NCBI GenBank assembly: GCA_910577845.1
Contig: CAJTNA010000006.1
Coordinates: 8,235-72,234, forward strand
Source: an uncultured Christensenella sp.
Lineage (GTDB): Bacteria; Bacillota; Clostridia; Christensenellales; UBA3700
Length of the DNA stretch: 64,000 nt
Direction of reading: 5' to 3'
The notes below the pieces were generated by a model that searched no databases, was not told the origin of the DNA, and was given only the letters and a program-made list of their open reading frames with translations. Below, in pieces: positions 37,828 through 46,054 of the stretch; within the stretch, counting starts at the first letter, position 1, and the number at the start of each line of letters is the position of its first letter. The position numbers were made by a program, and so were the translations under genes.

Positions 37828-37869
37828 TTTTGTTATTAGCCATAAATCGACTAATAACAAAAGTTTTTT
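37828..37869 (+). terminator. Terminator ahead of the rpsL promoter
   Basis: TTTTGTTATTAG and CTAATAACAAAA form a perfect 12-bp stem, loop of 11 nt, then GTTTTTT. It isolates the str transcript from the DUF3592 genes. Confidence 0.9.
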
Positions 37870-37908
37870 CCATTAATTATTATAAATATAAAAAATTGTT
37901 TAAAATGT

Positions 37909-37937
37909 TTGACAATTATAATGATATTTGTTAGAAT
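37909..37937 (+). promoter_or_regulatory. Strong promoter of the rpsL (str) operon
   Basis: TTGACA at 37909-37914, 17-bp spacer, TGT plus TAGAAT at 37932-37937. Expected start of transcription is about 37944. Confidence 0.88.
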
Positions 37938-37943
37938 ATCAAA

Positions 37944-38262
37944 TATATGGCTCGCCGTAGGCAAATTATGCCAAATTTACGGTGTAACTTTTTAATTAAA
38001 TAGCTATAAACTCGCTTGAAATTACTTAGGTTGAAGTAAGCTTAGGCGAGCAGTCTAGGAGTATTTGTAGGTGTGATACATACGCTTAGACAGCGGGAAT
38101 TTTGTGGAAAGTTATCGCAGTTAGAGTGTCAGTTATAAGCTTGTATTTATTAGGCTTAAGATTGGGGCTGTAAGTGAGGTATCTAAGGAAATAAAGTGAC
38201 CGCACGCATATAATGGGTATCCTTCAGGGGTTGCGGGAGCTCATCCGATTTTATAATTTTTA
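37944..38262 (+). ncRNA. Long structured 5' leader of rpsL, family not recognised
   Basis: From the predicted start site, GCTCGCC (37950-37956) can pair with GGCGAGC (38045-38051). Inside it CCGTA/TACGG encloses GGCA/TGCC, and TACTT/AAGTA forms a third hairpin. Next comes GTCTAGG-A-GTAT (38053-38064) paired with ATAC-G-CTTAGAC (38080-38091). Later parts have TAAGC/GCTTA and CCGCA/TGCGG pairings before the rpsL ribosome site. G content is far higher than in neighbouring spacers. It does not match T-box, RNase P, tmRNA, SRP, cobalamin, lysine or c-di-nucleotide patterns that I know. It may be a ribosomal-protein leader. Confidence 0.65.
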
Positions 38263-38276
38263 AGGAGGTAGATAGA

Positions 38277-38648
38277 ATGCCAACTATTAACCAATTAATT
38301 AGGCAAGGTAGAAAAGATAAGGTATCAAAGAGCAATTCACCAATTATGGATGCAAATCCTCAAAAACGTGGTGTATGTCTTTCTGTTACTACAACTTCTC
38401 CAAAAAAGCCAAACTCAGCTTTGCGTAAAATTGCAAGGGTACGTCTTGTAAATGGTCAAGAAGGTACAATTTATATTCCAGGTATTGGACACAATTTGCA
38501 AGAGCATAGCGTGGTTTTAATTCGTGGTGGTAGGGTTAGAGATTTGCCAGGTGTCAGATATCACATTATCCGTGGTACATTAGATGCTTCTGGTGTAGCT
38601 AATCGTAAACAAGCTAGGTCTAAATATGGTGCAAAACGCCCTAAATAA
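38277..38648 (+). CDS. rpsL: 30S ribosomal protein S12
   Basis: 123 aa, complete. The decoding-centre loop KKPNSALRKIARVRL and the second loop GGRVRDLPGVRYH carry the residues known from streptomycin resistance; both look wild type. Ribosome site AAGGAGGT. First gene of rpsL-rpsG-fusA-tuf. Confidence 0.99.
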   Translation: MPTINQLIRQGRKDKVSKSNSPIMDANPQKRGVCLSVTTTSPKKPNSALRKIARVRLVNGQEGTIYIPGIGHNLQEHSVVLIRGGRVRDLPGVRYHIIRGTLDASGVANRKQARSKYGAKRPK

Positions 38649-38679
38649 GTCTAGTAATCGGATGTTTTAAAGCAACTTT

Positions 38680-38711
38680 GACTGCTTTGCTTTTGTGATT
38701 TTTAGGCAGTC
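38680..38711 (+). promoter_or_regulatory. Hairpin between rpsL and rpsG (possible S7 site)
   Basis: GACTGC (38680-38685) can pair with GCAGTC (38706-38711); an alternative AAAGCA/TGCTTT hairpin (38669-38694) overlaps the first. The location fits an S7-binding translational control site, known from enterobacterial str operons; here this is only inferred. Confidence 0.35.
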
Positions 38712-38736
38712 GTAATATTAATGGAGGTAAAAAATT

Positions 38737-39207
38737 ATGCCAAGAAGAAGTGGTGTTATAAAAAGAGACGTTCTTCCAGACCCAATTTATGGTAGCAAGG
38801 TTATTACAAAGTTAATCAACCAAGTTATGCTTGATGGTAAAAGAGGAACTGCTCAAAATATAGTATATGGTGCTTTTGAAATCATTAAAAACAAAATGAA
38901 TCAAGACCCAATGGAGGTTTTTGAGCAAGCACTAGAAAATGTAAAGCCTGTTTTGGAAGTTAAAGCACGCCGTGTAGGTGGTTCAACTTACCAAGTTCCA
39001 ATGGAAATTAGGGCTGAAAGAAGACAAACTCTTGCTATTCGTTGGATTGTTCTTTTTGCTAGAAAGAGAAATGAGAAAACTACAGTTGAGAGACTTGCTG
39101 GCGAACTAATGGATGCTTACAACAACTCTGGTAACTCTGTGAAGAAAAAAGATGATATGCACAGAATGGCTGAGGCAAACAAAGCATTCGCACATTATCG
39201 TTGGTAA
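38737..39207 (+). CDS. rpsG: 30S ribosomal protein S7
   Basis: 156 aa, standard. MPRRSGVIKRDVLPDPIYGS at the start and GGSTYQVPMEIRAERRQTLAIRW-type core are family-specific (the latter begins VGGSTYQVPMEI). Binds 16S rRNA and nucleates the small-subunit head. Ribosome site GGAGG 9 nt upstream. An 88-bp gap with a hairpin separates it from rpsL. Confidence 0.99.
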   Translation: MPRRSGVIKRDVLPDPIYGSKVITKLINQVMLDGKRGTAQNIVYGAFEIIKNKMNQDPMEVFEQALENVKPVLEVKARRVGGSTYQVPMEIRAERRQTLAIRWIVLFARKRNEKTTVERLAGELMDAYNNSGNSVKKKDDMHRMAEANKAFAHYRW

Positions 39208-39234
39208 TTGTAATTTGATTTTTAGGAGGGCGTT

Positions 39235-41319
39235 ATGCCAAGAGAATTTTCGTTGGAAAATACAAGAAATATAGGTATTATGGCTCATATTGATGCTGGT
39301 AAAACTACTACATCAGAGCGTATTTTGTACTATACTGGCCGTGTTCACAAGATTGGTGAAACACACGATGGTTCTGCAACTATGGACTGGATGGTACAAG
39401 AGCAAGAGCGTGGTATTACTATCACATCTGCAGCTACATCTACTCAATGGCGTGGTACTCGAATCAACCTTATTGATACTCCAGGACACGTTGACTTTAC
39501 TGTAGAGGTTGAGAGAAGCTTACGTGTACTTGATGGTGCTGTTGCATTGTTCTGTGCAAAATCTGGTGTTGAGCCACAATCTGAAACTGTATGGCGTCAA
39601 GCTACTAAATATGGTGTTCCTCGTATTGCTTTTGTTAACAAAATGGACCGTCAAGGTGCTGACTTTGCTAACGTAGTGCAAATGATGAAAGACCGTTTGA
39701 AAGCTAATGCTGTGCCAGTTCAATTACCAATTGGTAAAGAGGATAACTTTATCGGTCAAGTTGACATTATTGAAATGAAAGCTGTCATTTATGCAAAAGA
39801 TGATAAAGATGGTTCTAAATTTGATATTGTTGATATCCCTAGTGATATGCTAGAAGAGGCTAAAACAGCAAGAGAGTTACTTATCGAGTCAATCTCTGAC
39901 TATGATGAGGAAATTATGGTGAAATTCCTTGAGGGGGAGGATATCTCAGCTGAGGAAATTAAAGTTGCTTTACGTAAAGCTACAATTGATATGGCAATCA
40001 CTCCAGTTTTATGCGGTAGTGCTTATCGTAACAAAGGTGTACAAGCTTTAATGGACGCAATCGTTGATTATCTTCCATCACCTCTTGACGTACCACACAT
40101 TAAAGGTACTAACCCAGACAATGGTAATGAAGAGGAAAGAATTTCTTCTGATGACGAGCCAATGGCAGGTCTTGCATTCAAAATCGTTGCTGACCCGTAT
40201 GGTAAACTTGCATTCTTTAGATTGTATAGTGGTAAGTTAACAAGCGGTTCATATGTATATAATGCTTCTAAAGGTAAAAAAGAGCGTATTGGTCGTATTG
40301 TACGTATGCACTCTAACTCTAGAACTGAGGTTGATGAGGTGTTCGCAGGTGATATCGTTGCTATTGTTGGTCTAAAAGATACTACAACTGGTGATACTTT
40401 GTGTGACCCAGACCACCCAATTCATTTGGAAAGTATGGATTTCCCAGAGCCAGTTATTAAGGTAGCTATTGAGCCTAAGACTAAAGCTGGTCAAGAGAAA
40501 ATGGGTATGGCTTTGGTTAAACTTGCAGAGGAAGACCCAACTTTCAAAACTTATACTGACCAAGAAACTGGACAAACAATTATTGCTGGTATGGGTGAGT
40601 TGCACTTGGAAATTATCGTTGATAGATTGTTGCGTGAGTTTAAAGTTGAGGCTAACGTAGGTCAACCACAAGTTGCTTATCGTGAAACTATTCGTAACAC
40701 TGTTGATGCTGAAGGTAAGTTCATTCGTCAGTCTGGTGGTTCAGGACAATATGGTCACTGCCGTATCACTATGATGCCAGGCGAAGCTGGTTCAGGTGTA
40801 GTTATTGAGGATAAGACTGTTGGTGGTTCAATCCCTAAGGAATATATCCCAGCTGTTGACAAGGGTATCCGTGAGGCTGCTTTGAGTGGTATTTTAGCTG
40901 GTTATGAGCTAGTTGACTTTAAAGTTACTATCAATGATGGTTCATACCACGATGTAGACTCTTCAGAACTTGCATTTAAGATTGCTGGTAGTATGGCATT
41001 CAAAGATGGTGCTAAAAAGGCTAACCCAGTATTGCTAGAGCCTATTATGGCTGTAGACGTTGTTACTCCAGATGAATATCTAGGTGATGTAATTGGTACT
41101 ATCAACGGACGCCGTGGTAGCATTAAGACTATGGAAATGAGAGGTGGCGACCAAGCAATTTCTGCAGAAGTTCCACTAAGCGAAATGTTTGGTTATGCAA
41201 CTGTACTTCGTTCAACATCTCAAGGTAGAGCAGGATTCTCAATGCAATTCTCTCATTATGCTGAAGTTCCAAGAAGCGTTGCTGAGAAAATTATTGGTGA
41301 AAGAAATAAAGATAAATAA
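39235..41319 (+). CDS. fusA: Elongation factor G
   Basis: 694 aa. Translocation GTPase. G1 AHIDAGKTTTSE, switch II DTPGHVDF and NKMDRQGAD are in place. The C-terminal domains IV-V are complete (GSGQYGHCRI, EPIMAVDV). Ribosome site AGGAGGG six bases before the ATG. Confidence 0.99.
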   Translation: MPREFSLENTRNIGIMAHIDAGKTTTSERILYYTGRVHKIGETHDGSATMDWMVQEQERGITITSAATSTQWRGTRINLIDTPGHVDFTVEVERSLRVLDGAVALFCAKSGVEPQSETVWRQATKYGVPRIAFVNKMDRQGADFANVVQMMKDRLKANAVPVQLPIGKEDNFIGQVDIIEMKAVIYAKDDKDGSKFDIVDIPSDMLEEAKTARELLIESISDYDEEIMVKFLEGEDISAEEIKVALRKATIDMAITPVLCGSAYRNKGVQALMDAIVDYLPSPLDVPHIKGTNPDNGNEEERISSDDEPMAGLAFKIVADPYGKLAFFRLYSGKLTSGSYVYNASKGKKERIGRIVRMHSNSRTEVDEVFAGDIVAIVGLKDTTTGDTLCDPDHPIHLESMDFPEPVIKVAIEPKTKAGQEKMGMALVKLAEEDPTFKTYTDQETGQTIIAGMGELHLEIIVDRLLREFKVEANVGQPQVAYRETIRNTVDAEGKFIRQSGGSGQYGHCRITMMPGEAGSGVVIEDKTVGGSIPKEYIPAVDKGIREAALSGILAGYELVDFKVTINDGSYHDVDSSELAFKIAGSMAFKDGAKKANPVLLEPIMAVDVVTPDEYLGDVIGTINGRRGSIKTMEMRGGDQAISAEVPLSEMFGYATVLRSTSQGRAGFSMQFSHYAEVPRSVAEKIIGERNKDK

Positions 41320-41328
41320 GATTACCTA

Positions 41329-41357
41329 TTTACAAACTTGAAAAAAGGTGATATAAT
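41329..41357 (+). promoter_or_regulatory. Internal promoter for tuf
   Basis: TTTACA at 41329-41334, 17-bp spacer, TATAAT at 41352-41357, ten bases past the fusA stop. It would give tuf its own transcript with a ~210-nt leader. Confidence 0.75.
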
Positions 41358-41571
41358 ATCTTTATTAGCTAGTTTAAATTGGAAAAATTTGCTATGATAC
41401 AAAAATATAAGTTGCTATAGCAATAAATGTAGTCAATTAACAATGTAAAGACAGCTTGACTTTATTTTGAAAAATTGCATAAGCTGATTTAAACAAAAAT
41501 TTAACAATAACAATATATTATTGTACAAAAATAAAACATTATAAATTGAATTTTTTAGGAGGATTACAAAT

Positions 41572-42774
41572 ATGGCTAAAGCTAAATTTGAAAGAAACAA
41601 AACCCACGTTAATATCGGTACAATTGGTCACGTTGACCACGGTAAAACTACTCTTACAGCTGCTATCACTATGTATAGTGCTGCAAAGGGATTTGCTGAT
41701 GCAATGAAATACGATGAAATCGATAAAGCTCCAGAAGAGAGAGAGCGTGGTATTACAATTAACACTGCACACGTTGAGTATCAAACTGCTACTCGTCACT
41801 ATGCACACGTTGACTGCCCAGGACACGCAGACTATGTTAAGAATATGATTACTGGTGCTGCTCAAATGGATGGTGCTATCCTAGTTGTTGCTTCAACTGA
41901 TGGTCCAATGCCTCAAACTCGTGAGCATATCTTGCTTGCTCGTCAAGTTGGTGTTCCTTACATCGTTGTATTTATGAACAAGACTGACTTAGTTGATGAT
42001 GAAGAGTTGCTAGAGCTAGTTGAGATGGAAATCCGTGACCTACTTTCTGAGTATGGTTTCCCTGGCGATGACACTCCAATCATTAAAGGTTCTGCTTTCA
42101 AGGCTCTTGAGGCTGCTTCTAATGGTAAAGCTGATGACCCAGCTTGTGCTTGTATCGCTGAGCTTCTTGATGCTGTTGATGCTTATATCCCAGCTCCAGA
42201 GCGTGACACTGATAAGCCTTTCTTGATGCCAGTTGAGGACGTATTTACTATTACTGGTCGTGGTACTGTTGCTACTGGTAGAGTAGAGCGTGGTTGCATC
42301 AAAATGCAAGACCAAATCGAAATCGTTGGTATTAAAGACACTGTTAAGACAACTTGTACTGGTATTGAAATGTTTAGAAAGCTTCTTGATGAGGCATTCG
42401 CTGGTGATAACGTTGGTCTATTGCTACGTGGTATCCAAAGAACAGATATCGAGCGTGGTCAAGTACTTGCTAAGCCAGGTTCAATTAACCCTCACACTTC
42501 TTTCGCATCTCAAGTATACGTATTGACAAAAGAAGAGGGTGGTCGTCATACTCCATTCTTTGATGGTTATCGTCCACAATTCTATTTCAGAACAACTGAC
42601 GTTACTGGTTCAATCAAATTGCCAGCTGGTGTAGAAATGGTTATGCCTGGTGATAACATTGATATGAACATTGAGCTTATCACTCCAATCGCTATCGAAG
42701 AAGGTCTACGTTTCGCTATACGTGAAGGTGGTAGAACTGTAGGTTCAGGCGTAGTTGCTAAAATTATTAAATAA
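41572..42774 (+). CDS. tuf: Elongation factor Tu
   Basis: 400 aa. Delivers aminoacyl-tRNA to the ribosome. G1 GHVDHGKTTL, DCPGHADYVKNMITGAAQMDG-type switch II (starting DCPGHADY) and NKTDLVDD; domains II and III complete to VGSGVVAKIIK. Codon use is the most biased in the window, as expected of a highly expressed gene. Ribosome site AGGAGG. Confidence 0.99.
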   Translation: MAKAKFERNKTHVNIGTIGHVDHGKTTLTAAITMYSAAKGFADAMKYDEIDKAPEERERGITINTAHVEYQTATRHYAHVDCPGHADYVKNMITGAAQMDGAILVVASTDGPMPQTREHILLARQVGVPYIVVFMNKTDLVDDEELLELVEMEIRDLLSEYGFPGDDTPIIKGSAFKALEAASNGKADDPACACIAELLDAVDAYIPAPERDTDKPFLMPVEDVFTITGRGTVATGRVERGCIKMQDQIEIVGIKDTVKTTCTGIEMFRKLLDEAFAGDNVGLLLRGIQRTDIERGQVLAKPGSINPHTSFASQVYVLTKEEGGRHTPFFDGYRPQFYFRTTDVTGSIKLPAGVEMVMPGDNIDMNIELITPIAIEEGLRFAIREGGRTVGSGVVAKIIK

Positions 42775-42846
42775 TTTAGACTAGCAAGAATTTTTAAATT
42801 TTAAAATGATATTATCGGAAGTTGTCGCAAAGCGTGGCGAAGCCAC

Positions 42847-42959
42847 ATTTTGCAGTAACTGATGTTAATTCAAATTGTGTCGAGCTTGATTTATCAAGCA
42901 AAAGCGTTAGCTTTGTTTAAATTTGAGTCTCTCAAATTTAACGACACGTAATTAATATT
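42847..42959 (+). repeat. Junction-fold repeat, intact copy
   Basis: GTGTCG (42877-42882) pairs with CGACAC (42942-42947) and encloses three perfect hairpins: GCTTGAT/ATCAAGC (42884-42899), AAAGC/GCTTT with loop GTTA (42901-42914), and TTAAATTTGAG/CTCAAATTTAA (42917-42941). The result is a four-way junction. A degenerate relative lies at 37520-37637. It sits between tuf and its terminator, so it would be transcribed as the 3' UTR. Confidence 0.7.
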
Positions 42960-42964
42960 AAGCA

Positions 42965-43001
42965 AAAAGATGCTTTAGTTAATCTAAAGCATCTTTTGTT
43001 T
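42965..43001 (+). terminator. Terminator of the str operon
   Basis: AAAAGATGCTTTAG and CTAAAGCATCTTTT form a perfect 14-bp stem, loop TTAAT, then GTTTT. Confidence 0.93.
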
Positions 43002-43056
43002 TAGAACAAAATAACCATAAGCAATGGTGGCGATAAAAAAAGCTTAAGCATAGGCA

Positions 43057-43085
43057 TTGAAAAACATAAATTTCCTTGATATAAT
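43057..43085 (+). promoter_or_regulatory. Promoter-like site without a downstream gene
   Basis: TTGAAA at 43057-43062, 17-bp spacer, TATAAT at 43080-43085, pointing into ~860 bp with no + strand gene. Confidence 0.5.
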
Positions 43086-43898
43086 AAATGTTGTTCCGCC
43101 ACATTTATAAAAACATTGAGTAAGAGTACTATTACTATTTTGCAATTTTAGTGAAAGAAAAAGCAAACAAAAAAGTTCGCCTTTTAACTTGATTACGTCA
43201 CTTAGTAAAAGAGATTAATTCTTAAAATGTTTTCTATATTTCTGTTTCTAATCTGTAATTACTACAGAAAAATATTCTAAAAATATGCAATTAAAATTAT
43301 GAATATCTATTTTAGATGTTAAAATTATCCACACTTTATTTCTAGATATGATTATGTATAGTATCATTTTTACAAAAAAAAACGAATGCTTTGCCAAATT
43401 TTTTTTATCTATCCTCACTAAAATCTCTAGATATTTTGTGGTAAAAGAGCTTTGCCGTAAATTAAAAAACAATTTATATATATAGAAAGTGTGGCTGTAC
43501 ATTAAAGACTAGATATTTAATACAATGAATAAAATAAAAAGTTTTTCTTTTGATATTAGATATATTTAAAAAATAGTAAAAAAGAATTTATAATTAATAA
43601 ATGTATTAAAAAATATTGCGAATATATTATGAAATGTATATTGTTTGGAATTAATAGTTGTTTCAATTTGTTATTGTTAAATTTATTGATATAATAGTTA
43701 TTAAAACTTTACACTATACAAAAATCTTTGACTTTTATCTTTATCATATTTAACAAAAAAGCAATAAAGAAAATATTACTTATTTAATAGGAATATTAAC
43801 AATAATCAAATTGTGATTGTATACTTGATAGCTAATTGTGTTTATAACAAATCCATTTAATTAATTTAAAACAAGTAAAAAATAAAGAAAATATAAGT

Positions 43899-43932
43899 TT
43901 ACAAACCAATAGAATTATCTAGTGGTTTGTAA
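43899..43932 (-). terminator. Terminator of the envelope cassette (minus strand)
   Basis: TTACAAACCA and TGGTTTGTAA form a perfect 10-bp stem with a 14-nt loop, 18 bp past the glycosyltransferase stop. The T tract on the minus side is weak. Confidence 0.6.
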
Positions 43933-43949
43933 TTTATCTATCATTTTGC

Positions 43950-44774
43950 TTAGTTTTCAATTATATCTTTGTAATCATTAGATAATTTTGTGTATTCCTC
44001 AAAGATGTCGTCAAAGCAGTAAATTTTTAATTTTTTATGTACTTTGTCAAACTGCCATTGCTTAACGTTATAAATGTGAAAGAATGGTATCCATTTGATT
44101 CCTTTGTTAAAGTGTTTGATTATAGTATCTTTTTTAGGTAATCTTTGTTCATTAAATTTGCTATCCAAATATAAAATACTAGTTCTGCTACGATAAAGGG
44201 AGGTTTGGTCTGGCATTTTGAACCATTTAGTGTTTATCAAATTTCTGCATTTTTCAAATAGATTATTTTCAATGCAAAGTTTTCTATTAAATAATGCGAC
44301 ACCAGAATTAAAATAATCTTTTGCTATCCAAAATTTGCCCATATAGTCTAAAGCAACAGCAAACTCATAATTTGTCATATCTATATTAAATAATTCTGCT
44401 ATATCTCCACAAGCCATAGTATCACTATCAAGGTAAAGGAATTTGTCTGGCAGTTCCATTAAATCTGCAAGTAACCTCACTTGGGCATATGGCGTATAAT
44501 CGTTTTTTTGATTTTTTTCACTTATTGAACTTTTAAATAAATTGGTGATATCCATTAATTTAACACAGCTCATTTCATTTGTTTGCTTTAAAATATTTTC
44601 AAGCAAGCTTGCTTGTTCTTTTGTTATGCTCTTATAATTTGGTTTAAGCTCAGTAAAATCTAGGGTAGAAAGATAAATGGTTATAGGTTCCTTGCAGTGT
44701 TTTACAATTGACATACAAGAAAGCAGTATACCTTTAAATATGGCACTATTGCCAGAATACATAATATTAATCAT
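43950..44774 (-). CDS. Family 8 glycosyltransferase
   Basis: 274 aa from the ATG at 44774, chosen because GAGGA lies 5 nt ahead; an in-frame ATG at 44786 would lack a ribosome site. GT-A fold of family GT8 (LgtC/glycogenin type): the metal-binding DSD in FLYLDSDTMACGDI is at residues 116-118, followed by a conserved DYMGKFWIAKDYFNSGVALFN-like acceptor segment (NSGVALFN) and a late KHFNKGIKW. It would add a hexose to a lipid or envelope glycan in the cytoplasm. Its start overlaps the stop of the flippase-like gene by 8 nt, so the two are coupled. Confidence 0.88.
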   Translation of the reverse strand: MINIMYSGNSAIFKGILLSCMSIVKHCKEPITIYLSTLDFTELKPNYKSITKEQASLLENILKQTNEMSCVKLMDITNLFKSSISEKNQKNDYTPYAQVRLLADLMELPDKFLYLDSDTMACGDIAELFNIDMTNYEFAVALDYMGKFWIAKDYFNSGVALFNRKLCIENNLFEKCRNLINTKWFKMPDQTSLYRSRTSILYLDSKFNEQRLPKKDTIIKHFNKGIKWIPFFHIYNVKQWQFDKVHKKLKIYCFDDIFEEYTKLSNDYKDIIEN

Positions 44775-45993
44775 TTTTATCCTCATTTAATTCATTAGCA
44801 TTGATATCTATTTTTGTAATTAAATTCACATCATTTTCTACATTTTCTGTTTCAAATTTGTCATTGTTACAGCTATTTGAATTGGTATCATTAAAAACTA
44901 TAGCTGGTGGCTCTAAAGCTAAAACTCTATGAGCTTTTTCAAATTTATTTGTACGTTTTTCCAATATTAAATAATTGATAAAACTTATAAACATTAAGCC
45001 GTAATAGGTTAGTATTCGCCATAATAGCATACCACTTGCACCAATATCACTTGTTATTCCACTTGCTATAAACACAAAGATTGATGTAAAAGCAAACTCA
45101 ATTCCGCCACTACCGCCTGGAGTAGGTACGAATACGCATCCAATTATAACAAATGCAGTGCCACACATTACAAATAAGAAGTCTTTATATTGTACATTAA
45201 TGTTGAATGACCGCAAAATATAAAAAGTTATTGCGTAATAAATCAACATAGTGATTGTCCTAATAAGAAAGCAGATTAATGCAGTAAGTTTATGTTTCCA
45301 TAAAGCTTTAAAAGCGGTTTGTGTATCATTGCAATACTTTTGAAAAGCTGGAATTGCTGGTACAATAAATTTGTTTAGTACTTTTATTTTGCTTAGCAGT
45401 GTTAGTAGTTTTACTAAAAACTCAGCAACTCTTTTTGAGCAAGCTAGTAAAACTATCAATAAATAAGCTAAAATATTAACTGCAAAACCAACAATTATTA
45501 GTGGCAATAAGTTTCCAACCGCTTGCAGTAATTGAGGGAAAATAATTACAGAAATTACAGCAAACAAATTGATAAAAGCCACATTTATTAGGTAGTTCAT
45601 AATTAGTATACCAGTTGAGTCTGCTGGAGTAACATTTAATCTAGCGTAAGAGTATACTTGAAACGGTTGTCCACCAGTAGCAAAAGGTGTAATACCATTA
45701 AAAAAGTGTTCTGTATTTGCAATTAAATATGTGTCTAGCATACTAATATTACATTTATTGGTTTTTGTCAATATGCAAGTTGTTATTGGTGACAAAATAA
45801 AATATATAATAGTAAGACTAATTGCAACACATAAATTTGGTATATTTATATGCTTAAAAGCTTGCACTATATTTTTTGTGTCAGTAGTTAAAAAAATGAT
45901 TAATAGCAAAATAAATATTGTGATTGCTAGTCCTAAAATTATTTTGCTTAATAAACTTTTAAAACTATATTTATTCTTTTTTTGTTTATCCAT
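44767..45993 (-). CDS. PF03706 flippase-like membrane protein (copy A)
   Basis: 408 aa from the ATG at 45993, the position matching the start of its paralogue at 47601. Family PF03706 (UPF0104, the membrane part of lysylphosphatidylglycerol synthase, also in AglD). About eight membrane segments. Family marks: NTEHFFNGITPFATGGQPFQVYSY (core FNGITPFATGGQPFQ), PAFQKYC, and PTPGGSGGIEFAF. No C-terminal synthase domain, so it is a stand-alone putative lipid or lipid-sugar translocase. Copy B on the other strand is about 70% identical by eye. A TTGACA-N18-TATAAT ends directly at the ATG. Confidence 0.87.
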   Translation of the reverse strand: MDKQKKNKYSFKSLLSKIILGLAITIFILLLIIFLTTDTKNIVQAFKHINIPNLCVAISLTIIYFILSPITTCILTKTNKCNISMLDTYLIANTEHFFNGITPFATGGQPFQVYSYARLNVTPADSTGILIMNYLINVAFINLFAVISVIIFPQLLQAVGNLLPLIIVGFAVNILAYLLIVLLACSKRVAEFLVKLLTLLSKIKVLNKFIVPAIPAFQKYCNDTQTAFKALWKHKLTALICFLIRTITMLIYYAITFYILRSFNINVQYKDFLFVMCGTAFVIIGCVFVPTPGGSGGIEFAFTSIFVFIASGITSDIGASGMLLWRILTYYGLMFISFINYLILEKRTNKFEKAHRVLALEPPAIVFNDTNSNSCNNDKFETENVENDVNLITKIDINANELNEDKND

Positions 45994-46023
45994 ATTATAC
46001 CATATACTATAGTTAAGTGTCAA
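45994..46023 (-). promoter_or_regulatory. Promoter-like site abutting the copy A start codon
   Basis: On the minus strand TTGACA (46023-46018), 18-bp spacer, TGG plus TATAAT (45999-45994), then ATG at once. Transcription from here would start about 6 nt beyond the A of that ATG, so this start codon would be missed. Confidence 0.45.
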
Positions 46024-46054
46024 TGTTAAATGTTTACTATATCTTATTATGTTT

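Larger units (their letters stand above)
37455..38276. other. 822-bp stretch before rpsL
   Basis: Holds, in order: a decayed copy of the post-tuf repeat (37520-37637), the SCIFF-maturase remnant (37749-37814), a strong terminator (37828-37869), the rpsL promoter (37909-37937) and the structured leader RNA (from about 37944). Confidence 0.75.
42775..43949. other. 1175-bp stretch, tuf to the glycosyltransferase
   Basis: Holds the junction-fold repeat (42847-42959), the tuf terminator (42965-43000), an orphan promoter (43057-43085), a perfect DnaA-type box (43325-43333) and the terminator of the minus-strand cassette (43899-43932). The remainder is AT-rich. An 84-codon minus-strand frame at 43248-43502 has no homology signs and was not called. 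Confidence 0.65.

Noticed and set aside
37944..38262. rpsL leader as T-box, tmRNA, RNase P RNA, SRP RNA or a known riboswitch
   Set aside because: None of the conserved words of those families could be found. Kept only as an unassigned structured RNA.
42877..42947. Four-way-junction element as a tRNA gene
   Set aside because: Closing stem of 6 bp and arm lengths of 7, 5 and 11 bp do not fit a tRNA; there is no T-loop sequence or anticodon arm.
43248..43502. 84-codon open frame on the minus strand after tuf
   Set aside because: No ribosome site, biased AT-rich composition, no recognisable domain; it also contains a DnaA-type box region. Treated as spacer.
45994..46023. Start of flippase copy A at the upstream TTG (46023)
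   Set aside because: That stretch is the promoter sequence itself, and the paralogue starts at the position equivalent to 45993.
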